In this document: piece by piece, positions 35,552-44,156 of the stretch
Numbering within the stretch: position 1 is the stretch's first letter
Layout of the letters: each line of letters opens with the position of its first letter
Origin: VBOC01 sp964512655
GTDB taxonomy: Bacteria; Bacteroidota; Ignavibacteria; UBA10030; SZUA-254
Length of the DNA: 64,000 bases
Assembly (NCBI GenBank): GCA_964512655.1
Contig: CAZEJT010000005.1
Coordinates: 62,001-126,000, forward strand
Direction: 5' to 3'
Notes under the pieces: model-generated
Told to the model about the DNA's origin: nothing
What the model saw: only the letters and a program-made list of their open reading frames with translations
The model's database searches: none
Made by a program: the position numbers and the translations under genes

Positions 35552-35845
35552 ATGAACGGAAGCGCCAGAACATATTGGTGCATCGACCCGGAGATGGCAT
35601 CGGTCGAGTTCAAGGAATCGCCGAATCACATGCTGCGCCGCGTCAATCCGCGCAAAAAGGCTCTTGTGATTAAGGCAATTGACCGTGCGATGAGAAACCG
35701 GGTTATTCCAGTTATTGGAATCACAAACTTTACCGGTTGCACAGTGAGCAGGGATCTCTATGTATCTTACTCGGTAAAGACTCGCCATCGCCGCCACGAT
35801 CCCGGCAGAGTTGCCATGTTGAACATCCGAAAGGTGATCTCATGA
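35552..35845 (+). CDS. Small basic protein of unknown function, coupled to phosphotransferase gene
   Basis: 97 residues from ATG 35552; an in-frame ATG at 35462 would run through the direct repeats. The protein is basic and rich in Arg/Lys/His (NHMLRRVNPRKKALVIKAIDRAMRN; the C-terminal half has KTRHRRHDPGR). No family was recognised. The main evidence that it is real is the ATGA overlap of its stop (35843-35845) with the start of the phosphotransferase gene at 35842. A non-coding leader is the alternative. Confidence 0.4.
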   Translation: MNGSARTYWCIDPEMASVEFKESPNHMLRRVNPRKKALVIKAIDRAMRNRVIPVIGITNFTGCTVSRDLYVSYSVKTRHRRHDPGRVAMLNIRKVIS

Positions 35846-36933
35846 TAGAAAACCTCAAAGATGCACTCAATGGAACGATGCAGCCCGGGCTCCCCGCGCT
35901 GCGTCAGCTCCTCGAGAAACTGCTGAATAAGCGCCGACGAATCGTTCAGTTCCTGGCGCATGAACCGCTCCAAGCGGATCGGCCTCGTGTGTATCGGCTC
36001 CGCTTCTCCGTAAGCGGAGAACCTCACTCCGTTGTGGTAAAAAGAATGGAGCCCGGAGTCGCCGAGCGCAACGAGCTATTGATCAAGCGCTGGCTCCCCG
36101 GGGTGGGGATGGCAGGCTTTGGACCTGCCCTTCTCGGAACCGCTGCCGACCCCAAAGGTCGATGCGTCTGGCATGTGTACGAGGATCTTGGGGATCTGTC
36201 TCTCGACGGCCGGGCGCCCGACCGCGCGCAGGTGAAAGCCGCAGTCGATGTGATTGCTCAGATTCATGCCCGATTCGCGGGGCATACTCTTCTGCCCGAG
36301 GTCCGGAATCTAGGGAATAATTTGGGGGCATCGTACTTTACTTCGAGCGTCCACGAGGCCATCCGGGGACTGGAGCTGCTCCGGGCAAGGATCATGAGGC
36401 GATCACCGCGCTACGTGGCACTCTGCGACCGGTTGCTGGAAGAGCTGTACGCGATCCGGGATGAGCAGTCGTGGCGAACTCAGGCTGTCGCCGAGTTGGG
36501 CGGTACGGAGACGCTCCTCCACGGCGACCTGTCGGCTACCAACACATTTGTTCTTCTTGCCGAGCAGGGCTTCAACGTCCGGATCATCGATTGGGACCGC
36601 ACGGCAGTAGGTCCGACCAGCTGGGATCTGTCCACGTTCCTCCTTCGGTTCCCCAGACACTCCCGGACGTGGATCTTCGATCTCTACGCGGCGGCGATGA
36701 AGCAGGCCGGATGGAGGATGCCTTCATGGCGAGAATTCAATCTTCTCTCGGAGATCTGTGAATACGCCCGGCTTGCCAATGACATCATATGGCCTACGAT
36801 CTCCATCATGAAGGACAAAGACGATCAGGGCTTCGAGAGGCTGGAAGAGATAGGGCATCGCTTCGACGACCTCAATCCCATCCTGCCCCAGCGGTACGAT
36901 TTCGAGACGGTTCTCGCCGCAGAACCTGCGTAA
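35842..36933 (+). CDS. APH-family small-molecule phosphotransferase
   Basis: 363 residues. Kinase-like marks: Lys67 in HSVVVKRME, the catalytic HGDLSATN (227-234) and IIDWDRTAVGP with Asp250 and Asp252. This is the aminoglycoside/choline/homoserine-kinase-like fold that transfers ATP phosphate to a small hydroxyl or amine substrate. The low similarity to resistance enzymes that I can judge and the lack of mobile elements argue for a housekeeping or metabolic substrate rather than drug resistance. The start at 35842 is supported by AAGGTGA just upstream and by overlap with the preceding stop; an open extension to 35737 lies over the preceding reading frame. Confidence 0.85.
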   Translation: MIENLKDALNGTMQPGLPALRQLLEKLLNKRRRIVQFLAHEPLQADRPRVYRLRFSVSGEPHSVVVKRMEPGVAERNELLIKRWLPGVGMAGFGPALLGTAADPKGRCVWHVYEDLGDLSLDGRAPDRAQVKAAVDVIAQIHARFAGHTLLPEVRNLGNNLGASYFTSSVHEAIRGLELLRARIMRRSPRYVALCDRLLEELYAIRDEQSWRTQAVAELGGTETLLHGDLSATNTFVLLAEQGFNVRIIDWDRTAVGPTSWDLSTFLLRFPRHSRTWIFDLYAAAMKQAGWRMPSWREFNLLSEICEYARLANDIIWPTISIMKDKDDQGFERLEEIGHRFDDLNPILPQRYDFETVLAAEPA

Positions 36934-36949
36934 CCAAAGGTCACCGAGT

Positions 36950-36980
36950 GACGGCCCTGAAGGATTGCTTCGGGGCCGTC
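36950..36980 (+). terminator. Terminator after the phosphotransferase gene
   Basis: GACGGCCC (36950-36957) pairs with GGGCCGTC (36973-36980), followed by GATTTTA. A moderate intrinsic terminator. Confidence 0.6.
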
Positions 36981-37067
36981 GATTTTATCTCCCCTCAAAA
37001 CCCCCGGAATCTACTTGTTTGAGCGTCCCGCGGGGAGGGCTTAACAATTACTTAACATGGAAAATGG

Positions 37068-37096
37068 TTGCCCCCCCGGACTTCTTTTTGTATATT
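37068..37096 (+). promoter_or_regulatory. Putative promoter for the MFS gene
   Basis: TTGCCC (37068-37073), 17 bases, TATATT (37091-37096). It lies downstream of an in-frame ATG at 37057, which supports the start at 37144. Confidence 0.45.
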
Positions 37097-37143
37097 GCCT
37101 CGGGCTTTTCCCTTCTGTTCCTCTAATTCTCACCTCGTTTTTT

Positions 37144-38508
37144 ATGAGCACCAAAAGTGGGTTGCTGGCATTAGAGCGTCCCGTTCACACGCTGGCCTTC
37201 CGTCAGCGAAGGGCTCTCAATTGGCTCACGCTTGGTTTTACGTACGCGGCAATGTACATGGGCCGCTACAATCTCTCCTTCGCGAACAAAGCCCTCTCGG
37301 ACAATTTCGGGTGGGATAAAACGCAGGTTGGAACGATTATCACTGCTGCGCTTTCCATTTACGGTATCTCCGCTCTCTTCAATGGTCCGATCGCCGACAA
37401 GATCGGAGGGCGCAAAGCCATGCTCATCGGCGTATTCGGCGCGGTGATATTCAATATCGCTTTCGGATTTGGCGCATATCTGGGAATACTCGGATCGGGA
37501 TCTCTTCTTCTCGGGTACTTCGCCACCGTCTGGGCGTTTAATTCTTACTTCCAGTCGTACAGCGCGCTCGCCCTGATAAAAGTTAATTCAGGATGGTTCC
37601 ACATCCGTGAGCGCGGCGTGTTCTCAGCGATCTTCGGTTCGATGATCCAGAGCGGCCGGGCTTTGATCTTCGTGATCGGGGGAATCGCGGTCGCCGTTCT
37701 CCCCTGGCAGTGGGTCTTCTTCATCCCTGCCGGAGTCATGTTCATCATGGGGCTCCTCACTCTGAAATTTGTCCGTGATGATCCTGAAGCGGTAGGATTT
37801 CCGAGCTTCGACACCATGGACGCCTCAAGCGGTGATCATGAGCAGGTGAACATGAAGTATCTCATTCGAAAGGTGTTCACGAACCCCATCACGCTGACGA
37901 TCACGATGGCGGAGTTCTGCACCGGCTTTGTCCGGCACGGCTTCGAGCAATGGTTCCCCAGATACATGCAGGAAGCCCAGCACCTCCAACTGAATTCCCC
38001 CGTTTTCCAGCAGGGTGCGTTCATCGTTGTCGTGGCCGGAATTGCGGGCGCTTTTGCCGCGGGGATGATTTCGGATTGGCTGTTCACCTCGCGCCGCGCA
38101 CCCGTGGCGTTTTTCGGTTATGCCCTTCAGATCGTCTGCCTCACGATCGTGTGGCTCGCCCCGAGCCTCGGCTGGGTCATTGCGGCGTTCGTTGTGAACT
38201 CGTTCGGAATCAGCATGGTGCACTCGATGCTCTCCGGGACCGCGTCGATGGACTTCGGAGGGAAAAAGGCCGCGGCCACCGCGGCCGGAATGTTCGATGG
38301 GATGCAATACATCGGGGGTGCGGCAGTCGGTTCCGGAATGGGGTGGCTCCTTGAGAAGTCGGGCTGGGGAAGCTGGGCGCCGAGCATGATCATCTTCGCC
38401 GCGATCGGATCATTTCTTATGATCCGCCTCTGGAACGTCTACCCCGTCACCAAGTCCACTCCAAGAATTCAGGTTCCGCAGGTCACCCCCGAGCCTGCCG
38501 AAGTCTGA
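37144..38508 (+). CDS. MFS transporter, organophosphate:phosphate antiporter (GlpT/UhpT-like) family
   Basis: 454 residues with about 12 membrane segments. The N-terminal signature YMGRYNLSFANKAL is the family form of GlpT/UhpC/PgtP (YxxRyNlsvA), and GPIADKIGGRKAM is the loop 2-3 MFS motif. The family exchanges phosphorylated C3 or C6 compounds for phosphate in the inner membrane. Substrate cannot be fixed, but the GlpT or UhpC type is closest by motif. The start at 37144 is chosen because the preceding in-frame ATG at 37057 lies upstream of the likely promoter and adds a non-conserved leader. Confidence 0.9.
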   Translation: MSTKSGLLALERPVHTLAFRQRRALNWLTLGFTYAAMYMGRYNLSFANKALSDNFGWDKTQVGTIITAALSIYGISALFNGPIADKIGGRKAMLIGVFGAVIFNIAFGFGAYLGILGSGSLLLGYFATVWAFNSYFQSYSALALIKVNSGWFHIRERGVFSAIFGSMIQSGRALIFVIGGIAVAVLPWQWVFFIPAGVMFIMGLLTLKFVRDDPEAVGFPSFDTMDASSGDHEQVNMKYLIRKVFTNPITLTITMAEFCTGFVRHGFEQWFPRYMQEAQHLQLNSPVFQQGAFIVVVAGIAGAFAAGMISDWLFTSRRAPVAFFGYALQIVCLTIVWLAPSLGWVIAAFVVNSFGISMVHSMLSGTASMDFGGKKAAATAAGMFDGMQYIGGAAVGSGMGWLLEKSGWGSWAPSMIIFAAIGSFLMIRLWNVYPVTKSTPRIQVPQVTPEPAEV

Positions 38509-38860
38509 CCTCCGCCCCTCTCAGATAGACCTTTCATCTTTCATCCCTCGACGCTGGGCCTTCGCCCCTCCAAGCCTCATTCTGCTCCAACATGCTAGCG
38601 GGCTAAATCCTCATCAGGATTGATGTTACCCCCGGGGAGTGGCAACCATCGCTACGTGTGCTATTCCTGCGGATGACTATTTGGAATTCCGTTTCGAGCG
38701 TATTACCTTATCTTGTACTCTGTGGGAGATACGCGGGGGGGCGTATCGCTCTCATTCCTCGATCTGCATTTCTCCTATTACCTGCCTTCCCGCCATTCGA
38801 TCAACTCTCTATTGTCGGCCCCTCATTCCACAGATTCAATCATCAAACTAGGAGGCACCT
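38509..38860. other. 352-base intergenic region
   Basis: Separates the MFS gene from the DUF3455 lipoprotein gene. No clear terminator hairpin, RNA or repeat was seen; the last 12 bases hold the ribosome site GGAGG for the next gene. Short open frames here are unlikely to be coding. Confidence 0.5.
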
Positions 38861-39448
38861 ATGAAACGCGTTTTAATTCTCGTGGCCCAGGCGGCGGGAC
38901 TTGCCGCCGTCATTTGGCTGTCAGCGTGCCAGCGGGATAACCTGATCGCGCCCGCACCGGCTCGCGAAAGCCCACTTCTGTTTGCTAAGCAGACTCCCGA
39001 GGTTCCGGATACGATAAAGGTGCCGGATGGGAACCACCTGCAATTTGCGGCCTATGCCGTTGGTGTCCAGATCTACCAGGTTCGAGCAACTGCCACGGGA
39101 GGTTTTGGTTGGGTCTTTCTCGCCCCGGAAGCTACATTGTACGAGGGACGAAACGGAGTGGTAGGACGCCATTACGCAGGACCGACGTGGGAGACAAATA
39201 GCGGCAGCAAGGTTGTCGGGGCCAGAATTTCAAGCGCTCCCTCTACGAATCCGCACTCCATACCCCAGCTGCTGTTAAGGGCTGTCTCGAGCCAGGGCCC
39301 CGGCGTGTTGCATGCCATCACCTACATCCAGCGCCTGAACACCTCGGGGGGAGTGGCGCCGGCGAGCGGTGCTGATTCCACCCACCTGGGAGATACCGCT
39401 CGGGTTCCTTACACGGCCAGCTATTACTTCTATGCCGGGCATGAATAA
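38861..39448 (+). CDS. DUF3455-family lipoprotein
   Basis: 195 residues. The lipobox LSAC (residues 20-23) follows a hydrophobic signal. The mature part matches DUF3455: IKVPDGNHLQFAAYAVGVQIYQV, FLAPEATLY, VGRHYAGPTWE, LLLRAVSSQGPGVLHAITYIQRLNTSGG and a C-terminal PYTASYYFY. The family is secreted, found in bacteria and fungi, and has no known function. AGGAGG precedes the ATG. It stands alone and is followed by a GC-rich hairpin. Confidence 0.9.
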   Translation: MKRVLILVAQAAGLAAVIWLSACQRDNLIAPAPARESPLLFAKQTPEVPDTIKVPDGNHLQFAAYAVGVQIYQVRATATGGFGWVFLAPEATLYEGRNGVVGRHYAGPTWETNSGSKVVGARISSAPSTNPHSIPQLLLRAVSSQGPGVLHAITYIQRLNTSGGVAPASGADSTHLGDTARVPYTASYYFYAGHE

Positions 39449-39488
39449 CCCCGAGTCAAACCTCTGAGCTGTTTTCGTCCACCGTACC

Positions 39489-39522
39489 CCCGCGCGCCGC
39501 GAGCGTTGAAACGGCGCGCGGG
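39489..39522 (+). terminator. GC-rich hairpin after the DUF3455 gene
   Basis: CCCGCGCGCCG (39489-39499) pairs perfectly with CGGCGCGCGGG (39512-39522). It is followed by ACAGCTTT only, so termination is plausible but not certain. Confidence 0.5.
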
Positions 39523-39670
39523 ACAGCTTTCCATGATTACTCGCGTTTAACCCGTTTTCTGGAACTAGCGCGAGCCGGGCCGGACACCAGATTTAACAAT
39601 TGCATAATCTATCCTCCCTACTGCGGTAATACCTGGCAGGTATATTCCGGTACCTCTCAAGGAGACCGCC

Positions 39671-40015
39671 ATGCTCGAACTCGAACACAACGGCTACTAC
39701 CCCCTCACCGCCGAGCACGTCAAGGAGTTTGTTCCCTCCAAACCTGGAGTCTACATCCTTGCGATCCGGCTTGTTAGCGGCGTACACAAAACGTTTTTCA
39801 CAAGCCAATCAGATAATCTGCATGCGAGCCTTCTGAGAATCGCACAGGGAGACCTCACACACGTGCCTGAGCTGGTGGAAGAGTGCATGGAAAAGTACCA
39901 GGCATACTTCACGTATTTCGTGATCATGAGATCGAGCCAACGGCAGGACGTGCAGACGATGTTATCGGCAGGCCTTGATCATATCGGCGGCCTCACGGTA
40001 TTCAATGCGAATTAG
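39671..40015 (+). CDS. Small protein with a degenerate GIY-YIG-like fold
   Basis: 114 residues, cytoplasmic, with AAGGAG 8 bases before the ATG. The segment PSKPGVYILAIRL, followed by FFTSQSDNLHASLLRI, follows the GIY-YIG nuclease layout (GVY, then YxGQSxNLxxRL). The YIG triad is FFT and the catalytic Arg position is not Arg, so nuclease activity is unlikely; a nucleic-acid or protein-binding derivative is possible. The C-terminal half (about 60-114) is helical with no known motif. It has its own ribosome site and no operon partner. Confidence 0.6.
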   Translation: MLELEHNGYYPLTAEHVKEFVPSKPGVYILAIRLVSGVHKTFFTSQSDNLHASLLRIAQGDLTHVPELVEECMEKYQAYFTYFVIMRSSQRQDVQTMLSAGLDHIGGLTVFNAN

Positions 40016-40038
40016 ATGCAGATCCGCGATCATCTGAA

Positions 40039-40070
40039 GTGGGCACGGGCTTCAGCCCGCGTAGGTGCGC
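40039..40070 (+). repeat. Palindromic repeat family 1 copy
   Basis: CGGGCT-TC-AGCCCG stem (40046-40059) with GTGGGCA on the left and GCGTAGGTGCG on the right. Confidence 0.6.
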
Positions 40071-40111
40071 GTTCGGATTATTTCTGCCTTACGTGCAAGA
40101 CTCCGTGGAGA

Positions 40112-40200
40112 TTCAGCCGTCCCGGTAGGCGCCGGCTTTAGCCGGCGTTGGTGCGGGTTCAGCCGTCCGGGTGGGCACCGGCTTTAGCCGGCGTTGATGC
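40112..40200 (+). repeat. Two tandem palindromic repeat family 1 copies
   Basis: Two copies of about 44 bases, starting at 40112 and 40158. Each opens with TTCAGCCGTCC and contains the palindrome CCGGCTTTAGCCGG and a GCGTTG edge; they differ at a few positions (GGTAGGCGCC against GGTGGGCACC). Only two units, so not a CRISPR array. Confidence 0.8.
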
Positions 40201-40291
40201 CCCCCATCGGAGCGGCCGATAAACTGGTGTCACGGTCCATACCGTGACACCAGCGACCCTTTCTCAAAAGCTCCGGTTTAACGGCCCCGGC

Positions 40292-42499
40292 TTATTCTGG
40301 CGAACCCTTCGAACGCTGAATCCCGCGAAGGATATCGAGTCGAATTTCCGCCCATCCGTCAACCTGAAAATACTGTACGCGAAGCGCATGGGGTCCGCCG
40401 CCCACCGTTGCGAAATCCAGGGTCGATCCGTGTTGTGTCCAGTTATCGATCACGAGCATGCTATCAACCCACACTCGAACACCGTCGTCGCTGATCGTGC
40501 GGAGGGTGTAATCCCCCGGAGAGAGCGTTACCGTCCCGGTCGCCTCGAAAGCGAAGCGCTCCTGCGGCAACTCGCGGAATGTCGGACGGAACCATTCATA
40601 ATCTATGCGCGGTGCGTGTTGCGTAAGAATCGGGTTCGATTGAAAAAGTGCGTTAAATTGTTGATTGTGAGTTCGCGGATCGGCGCTTTCCGTCCACGCA
40701 ACGAACCGAATACTCCAATCGATGGCCGGCTCGAAGCGTTCGAATGAGAAGCGGTACGGCTTGCCCGCACTTCGTCGCTCACCCCGCGGCGATTTCGTTT
40801 CTTTGCCGAGATATTCAAGCGTCACTTCCCAGTCGCCGGCAGAATCCGCTGCGGGCGTCACGGCAATGGTGTCTCCAATAGTACCTGAGAGGCTGGAAAG
40901 ATTCGCAACGCCTCTGCGGCCTACAACATTCCATTTTCCCGGCTCGCCCAATGTTCGCAGGAGAAGCGGAAGCCCATGCGAGCTGTCCGAAGGCCACAGT
41001 TTCGGCGAGGCGTAATCGTACGGTCCCCACTCGTCCACAATGATGGCTGACCGGTCCTTCTTCGCTAACGGGGGGCGGGGGATCTTTGTGCTGTCAAACG
41101 GCTGTATCTCGCCAATATTCACGTACTCCGGGGGAATTACCAGAGTACTGGTATCGGAAGCGCCGATGATGCCTTCACGTCGGACATTCGCGCTATCGCG
41201 AAATATCGCCGCTGTGTCGACATTCGACCATCGGTTGTTCGAATCAACAAGATCGGACGTGTTGAGCGCTTTCAAACCGTAGCGATTACCGACAAACGTG
41301 TTGTACTCTATCGTGTAGTCATGGCTGCGTGTGTCCCGGTATTTGGGATAGCCCCAATCGGACTGCTCGATCGGCGTTGCCCAGAGACTTATTGCCGTAG
41401 AGTCGCCATCAAACCGGTTCGCAAGGATCTTATTCTGTTGACCATGTTCGATGGCAACGCCCACGCGGTTTCGGATGAACCGGTTGCGGACAATACTCGA
41501 CGTGAAGCTGTAGCCGCCCCAGATTCCGTAATCGTTCCCCTCGAGGCGGTTTGCCAGAAAGATGTTGCGGCTGAATGTCGCCTCGATGCCGTTTGCCGGA
41601 GAGAAGCTGAAATTGTTTTTGTACAGGATATTGTCGTTTGCGCCGCCGGTGCCGCTGTCCATCGTGGTTTGTCCTGCCCAGAGAAAGAAACCGTCTCCTC
41701 CATGCGTTGCCGAATTGTAGGCGACGATATTGGCCGAGCTTTGCTCGTACACTAGCATGTCCGCCGAGTCCTGGCCGCGATGGTAGAAACGATGGCTGTA
41801 GCCGCGCACGTTGTAGTCGAGCCGGTTATACATGAACCTGTTATAATTGGAGCGGTAGAGACCAATCCCGACCCCGGAGTTGAACGAGAAATTATTCTCT
41901 GTGACCAGCACATGATCGCTTCGTACGATGAGAAGGCCATTCATTCCCTGTTCGCAGCGGTTGTTGCGTACGGCTCCTCCGCGGACCGATGCGAGGTAGA
42001 TGCCGGCGCCGTAGCGAAGCCATTCACTTTTGTCATTATGATGAAACGAAAGCCAGTCGACCAGACTCTCGTGTTCGATCAGGCTGAACAAACGCGGCTT
42101 CCAATTGTAGCTGACGTCGTTATCGACGAGCGCAAGTCCGCGTGTGCCCTGTGCCAGAATCCCGATCTTGTAGCCGCGGATTTTGGCGTGAAGAATGCTG
42201 ACGTTCTTACCCCCATCGATGCGGATCGCAACTCCGGAAAAGCCATCCGGGTCCGACTGCGTGTCGCTGCCCTGGAGAGTCGCACCGCCAAAATCGACGG
42301 TAATACTGTCGCCACGAATGGTAATGACCGCCGAGTCAGGTGACGGGGGCGCCGGCAATCTGTACGTTCCTGGCTTGATGGATACGGACTTCCTGATGAC
42401 AAGCCCCGAACGCAGCCCGATGGCGCGCGGCGGCTTGGGTTTCTGTGCGAATGCTACATTCGCGAGAATTGCTAAGAGGATGAGAAATGTCTGCTTCAT
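40292..42499 (-). CDS. Secreted right-handed beta-helix protein with C-terminal PA14 domain
   Basis: 735 residues. Signal peptide 1-18 (LLAILANVAFAQ) fixes the start at 42499, not the longer open frame to 42592. Residues about 60-460 are repeats of a NosD/pectate-lyase-like parallel beta helix (short turns such as NNRCEQGMNGLLI and YNRFMYNRLDYNV), the fold of carbohydrate-active or surface proteins. Residues about 590-730 form a PA14 domain (RFAFEATGTVTLSPGDYTLR, SDDGVRVWVDSMLVIDNW), a carbohydrate-binding module. No T9SS sorting domain is present, so it is probably periplasmic or released by another route. Role in polysaccharide binding or breakdown is inferred. Confidence 0.88.
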   Translation of the reverse strand: MKQTFLILLAILANVAFAQKPKPPRAIGLRSGLVIRKSVSIKPGTYRLPAPPSPDSAVITIRGDSITVDFGGATLQGSDTQSDPDGFSGVAIRIDGGKNVSILHAKIRGYKIGILAQGTRGLALVDNDVSYNWKPRLFSLIEHESLVDWLSFHHNDKSEWLRYGAGIYLASVRGGAVRNNRCEQGMNGLLIVRSDHVLVTENNFSFNSGVGIGLYRSNYNRFMYNRLDYNVRGYSHRFYHRGQDSADMLVYEQSSANIVAYNSATHGGDGFFLWAGQTTMDSGTGGANDNILYKNNFSFSPANGIEATFSRNIFLANRLEGNDYGIWGGYSFTSSIVRNRFIRNRVGVAIEHGQQNKILANRFDGDSTAISLWATPIEQSDWGYPKYRDTRSHDYTIEYNTFVGNRYGLKALNTSDLVDSNNRWSNVDTAAIFRDSANVRREGIIGASDTSTLVIPPEYVNIGEIQPFDSTKIPRPPLAKKDRSAIIVDEWGPYDYASPKLWPSDSSHGLPLLLRTLGEPGKWNVVGRRGVANLSSLSGTIGDTIAVTPAADSAGDWEVTLEYLGKETKSPRGERRSAGKPYRFSFERFEPAIDWSIRFVAWTESADPRTHNQQFNALFQSNPILTQHAPRIDYEWFRPTFRELPQERFAFEATGTVTLSPGDYTLRTISDDGVRVWVDSMLVIDNWTQHGSTLDFATVGGGPHALRVQYFQVDGWAEIRLDILRGIQRSKGSPE

Positions 42500-42608
42500 G
42501 GCTTTGATTGTACGAAGGATGACGGAAAATCGCAACGAGGGCCGGGTTGCAGACGGTGTACGGTAAGCGCAGCCTTTACCTTGCACGTCCAACTATTACG
42601 CATTCGTT

Positions 42609-42638
42609 CGGTAGGCACGGCCTTTAGGCCGCGCGTCC
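42609..42638 (+). repeat. Palindromic repeat family 1 copy
   Basis: CGGTAGGCAC edge, then GGCCTTTAGGCC, then GCGCG. It lies a few bases from the stop of the ABC ATPase gene and upstream of the beta-helix gene. Confidence 0.65.
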
Positions 42639-42643
42639 CCGGG

Positions 42644-44149
42644 TTACGCACGGCGCAAATAATAGATCGATTCTGAATGGATAATCGCATCGAAAATTTC
42701 CTCGTTGTGGGATATGAGGAGGATTCCTTTGCCGGCCTCCTGTTTCTCCTTGAGCTTTGCAACTACCCTCCGGGTGCTCTCGAAGTCGAGCCCGTTCAGC
42801 GGCTCGTCGAGTATCAGCACGTCGGTATCGAGAAAGAAGCCCCGGAGGATGTTGATCCTCTGCTTCTGACCGCCGCTCAGATCGCTCACCCGGCGGGCCA
42901 GGAACTCCTCCGTGATCTCTTCGTCGAATAGTTCTCCGAGGATCCGGAGTACTTCTCCCGAAGAGACTCTCCCTCTCTCCGGAAGTCCCTGAAATGTTTC
43001 TGCTACCGTTGATCGGGGGTTGAGCGCCTCGTCCGCGTGCTGAAACGTCATCGTCATCTTTCTCCCCCAGATCGATGTTTGCCAGAAATGGCGCGGCGTC
43101 TTCTCCGTGATCTTTATCCCCTTCTCACCGTCGAGATTCATCCGGAGCCTCTCTCCGCGGATCAGCCCCATCATCATTTTTACGAGGGTGGTTTTCCCCA
43201 GGCCGCTTGGGGCCTTGACGTACACTATCTCGCCCGGGTTAATTTCCATCGGGCACGGTTCGCCGCCGCGGGGCTCACGCGATATCTCCAGACGCCAGCC
43301 AAAGACCTCGGCCCCGCTTTCGACCCTCAACAATTGCCTCCCTTCTTTTCCTCGCCGTTCCCTCTTCCAGTCCTTTCGTTGCGCTTCAAGCCAGCTCAGA
43401 TAGACTTTCGGCTCGAATGTGCGCATGACAACTCTGCCATCCTCCCGGGCCAGCTCCCTGAACGATACGCGGTCGATCGACTTTTTATGCGTCCCGGTGA
43501 TCTCGCTGACCAATGAATAGTCGTGCGTGATGAGGAGCGTCGTGAAACCATTTTTCTGAAACCGCCGGAAGAGGAGCGAGAGAAAGACATTGCGAAAGTG
43601 GTTGTCCAGGCTTCCCGTAGGTTCGTCGAACACAAACAGGGGCGGGCGTTCCGGCCCCCGTTGTTGCGCCGATATGTCGAGTTTCTTGAGCGCCATCGCG
43701 AGGAAGAGCCTCTGCTTTTCCCCTCCGCTCGGCCTGTACGGCTTTGGAAATATTGCCAAGAGATCAGAAGTAGCCTCACCTTCCCACAGATCTCGAAGAA
43801 TGTCCGACTCGCCGGAGGAGGCGGCAAGATCTCCTTCCTTCAACTGAACGCCCAGGGGAAGAAGTGGATTCAAATGGGTGGACGGTTCCTGGAAGACGAA
43901 GAACCCCATCGACCTGATCTGCTTCGCCTCCGGAGTGAGGAGGTATTCCCCGTACGGCGCGCCGTCGATCGTGACGTCGAATTCTTCGGGATCGAGCAGG
44001 CCGTAAATGGCGCGGGCGATGAGGGATTTGCCGATCCCGGATTCGCCGAACAATACCGTGATGCGGTTCGCCGGGAGCGTGAAATCCCGAACGTTGACGA
44101 GGACCCGCTCCTGCGCGGCGATCCGGATGTCGAAACTGCGCATGCTCAT
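42644..44149 (-). CDS. Two-domain ABC transporter ATPase (peptide/oligopeptide type)
   Basis: 501 residues with two complete nucleotide-binding domains in one chain. First: Walker A GESGIGKS (Lys41), signature PSGGEKQR and Walker B FVFDEPT. Second: Walker A APSGLGKT, signature LSGGQKQR and Walker B LILDEP, followed by a His switch (LLISHNEE). This mirrors fused DppD/DppF-type ATPases. It is the last gene of the six-gene operon, 7 bases after the permease gene. The first domain's signature is preceded by YRP, and both domains look catalytically intact. Confidence 0.92.
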   Translation of the reverse strand: MSMRSFDIRIAAQERVLVNVRDFTLPANRITVLFGESGIGKSLIARAIYGLLDPEEFDVTIDGAPYGEYLLTPEAKQIRSMGFFVFQEPSTHLNPLLPLGVQLKEGDLAASSGESDILRDLWEGEATSDLLAIFPKPYRPSGGEKQRLFLAMALKKLDISAQQRGPERPPLFVFDEPTGSLDNHFRNVFLSLLFRRFQKNGFTTLLITHDYSLVSEITGTHKKSIDRVSFRELAREDGRVVMRTFEPKVYLSWLEAQRKDWKRERRGKEGRQLLRVESGAEVFGWRLEISREPRGGEPCPMEINPGEIVYVKAPSGLGKTTLVKMMMGLIRGERLRMNLDGEKGIKITEKTPRHFWQTSIWGRKMTMTFQHADEALNPRSTVAETFQGLPERGRVSSGEVLRILGELFDEEITEEFLARRVSDLSGGQKQRINILRGFFLDTDVLILDEPLNGLDFESTRRVVAKLKEKQEAGKGILLISHNEEIFDAIIHSESIYYLRRA

Positions 44150-44156
44150 CGGCGCG

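Noticed and set aside
35327..35797. Minus-strand frame of 156 codons over the small basic gene
   Set aside because: Its translation is rich in Arg, Cys and His, with no recognisable domain. The plus frame has the stop/start overlap with the phosphotransferase gene and is preferred.
35842..36933. Aminoglycoside resistance gene
   Set aside because: It has the APH fold motifs, but the same motifs occur in choline, homoserine and many other small-molecule kinases. No mobile element or resistance context is present.
40112..40200. Possible CRISPR array
   Set aside because: Only two repeat units, palindromic and abutting, without spacers of regular length. Single copies of the same unit occur elsewhere, so this is a dispersed repeat family.
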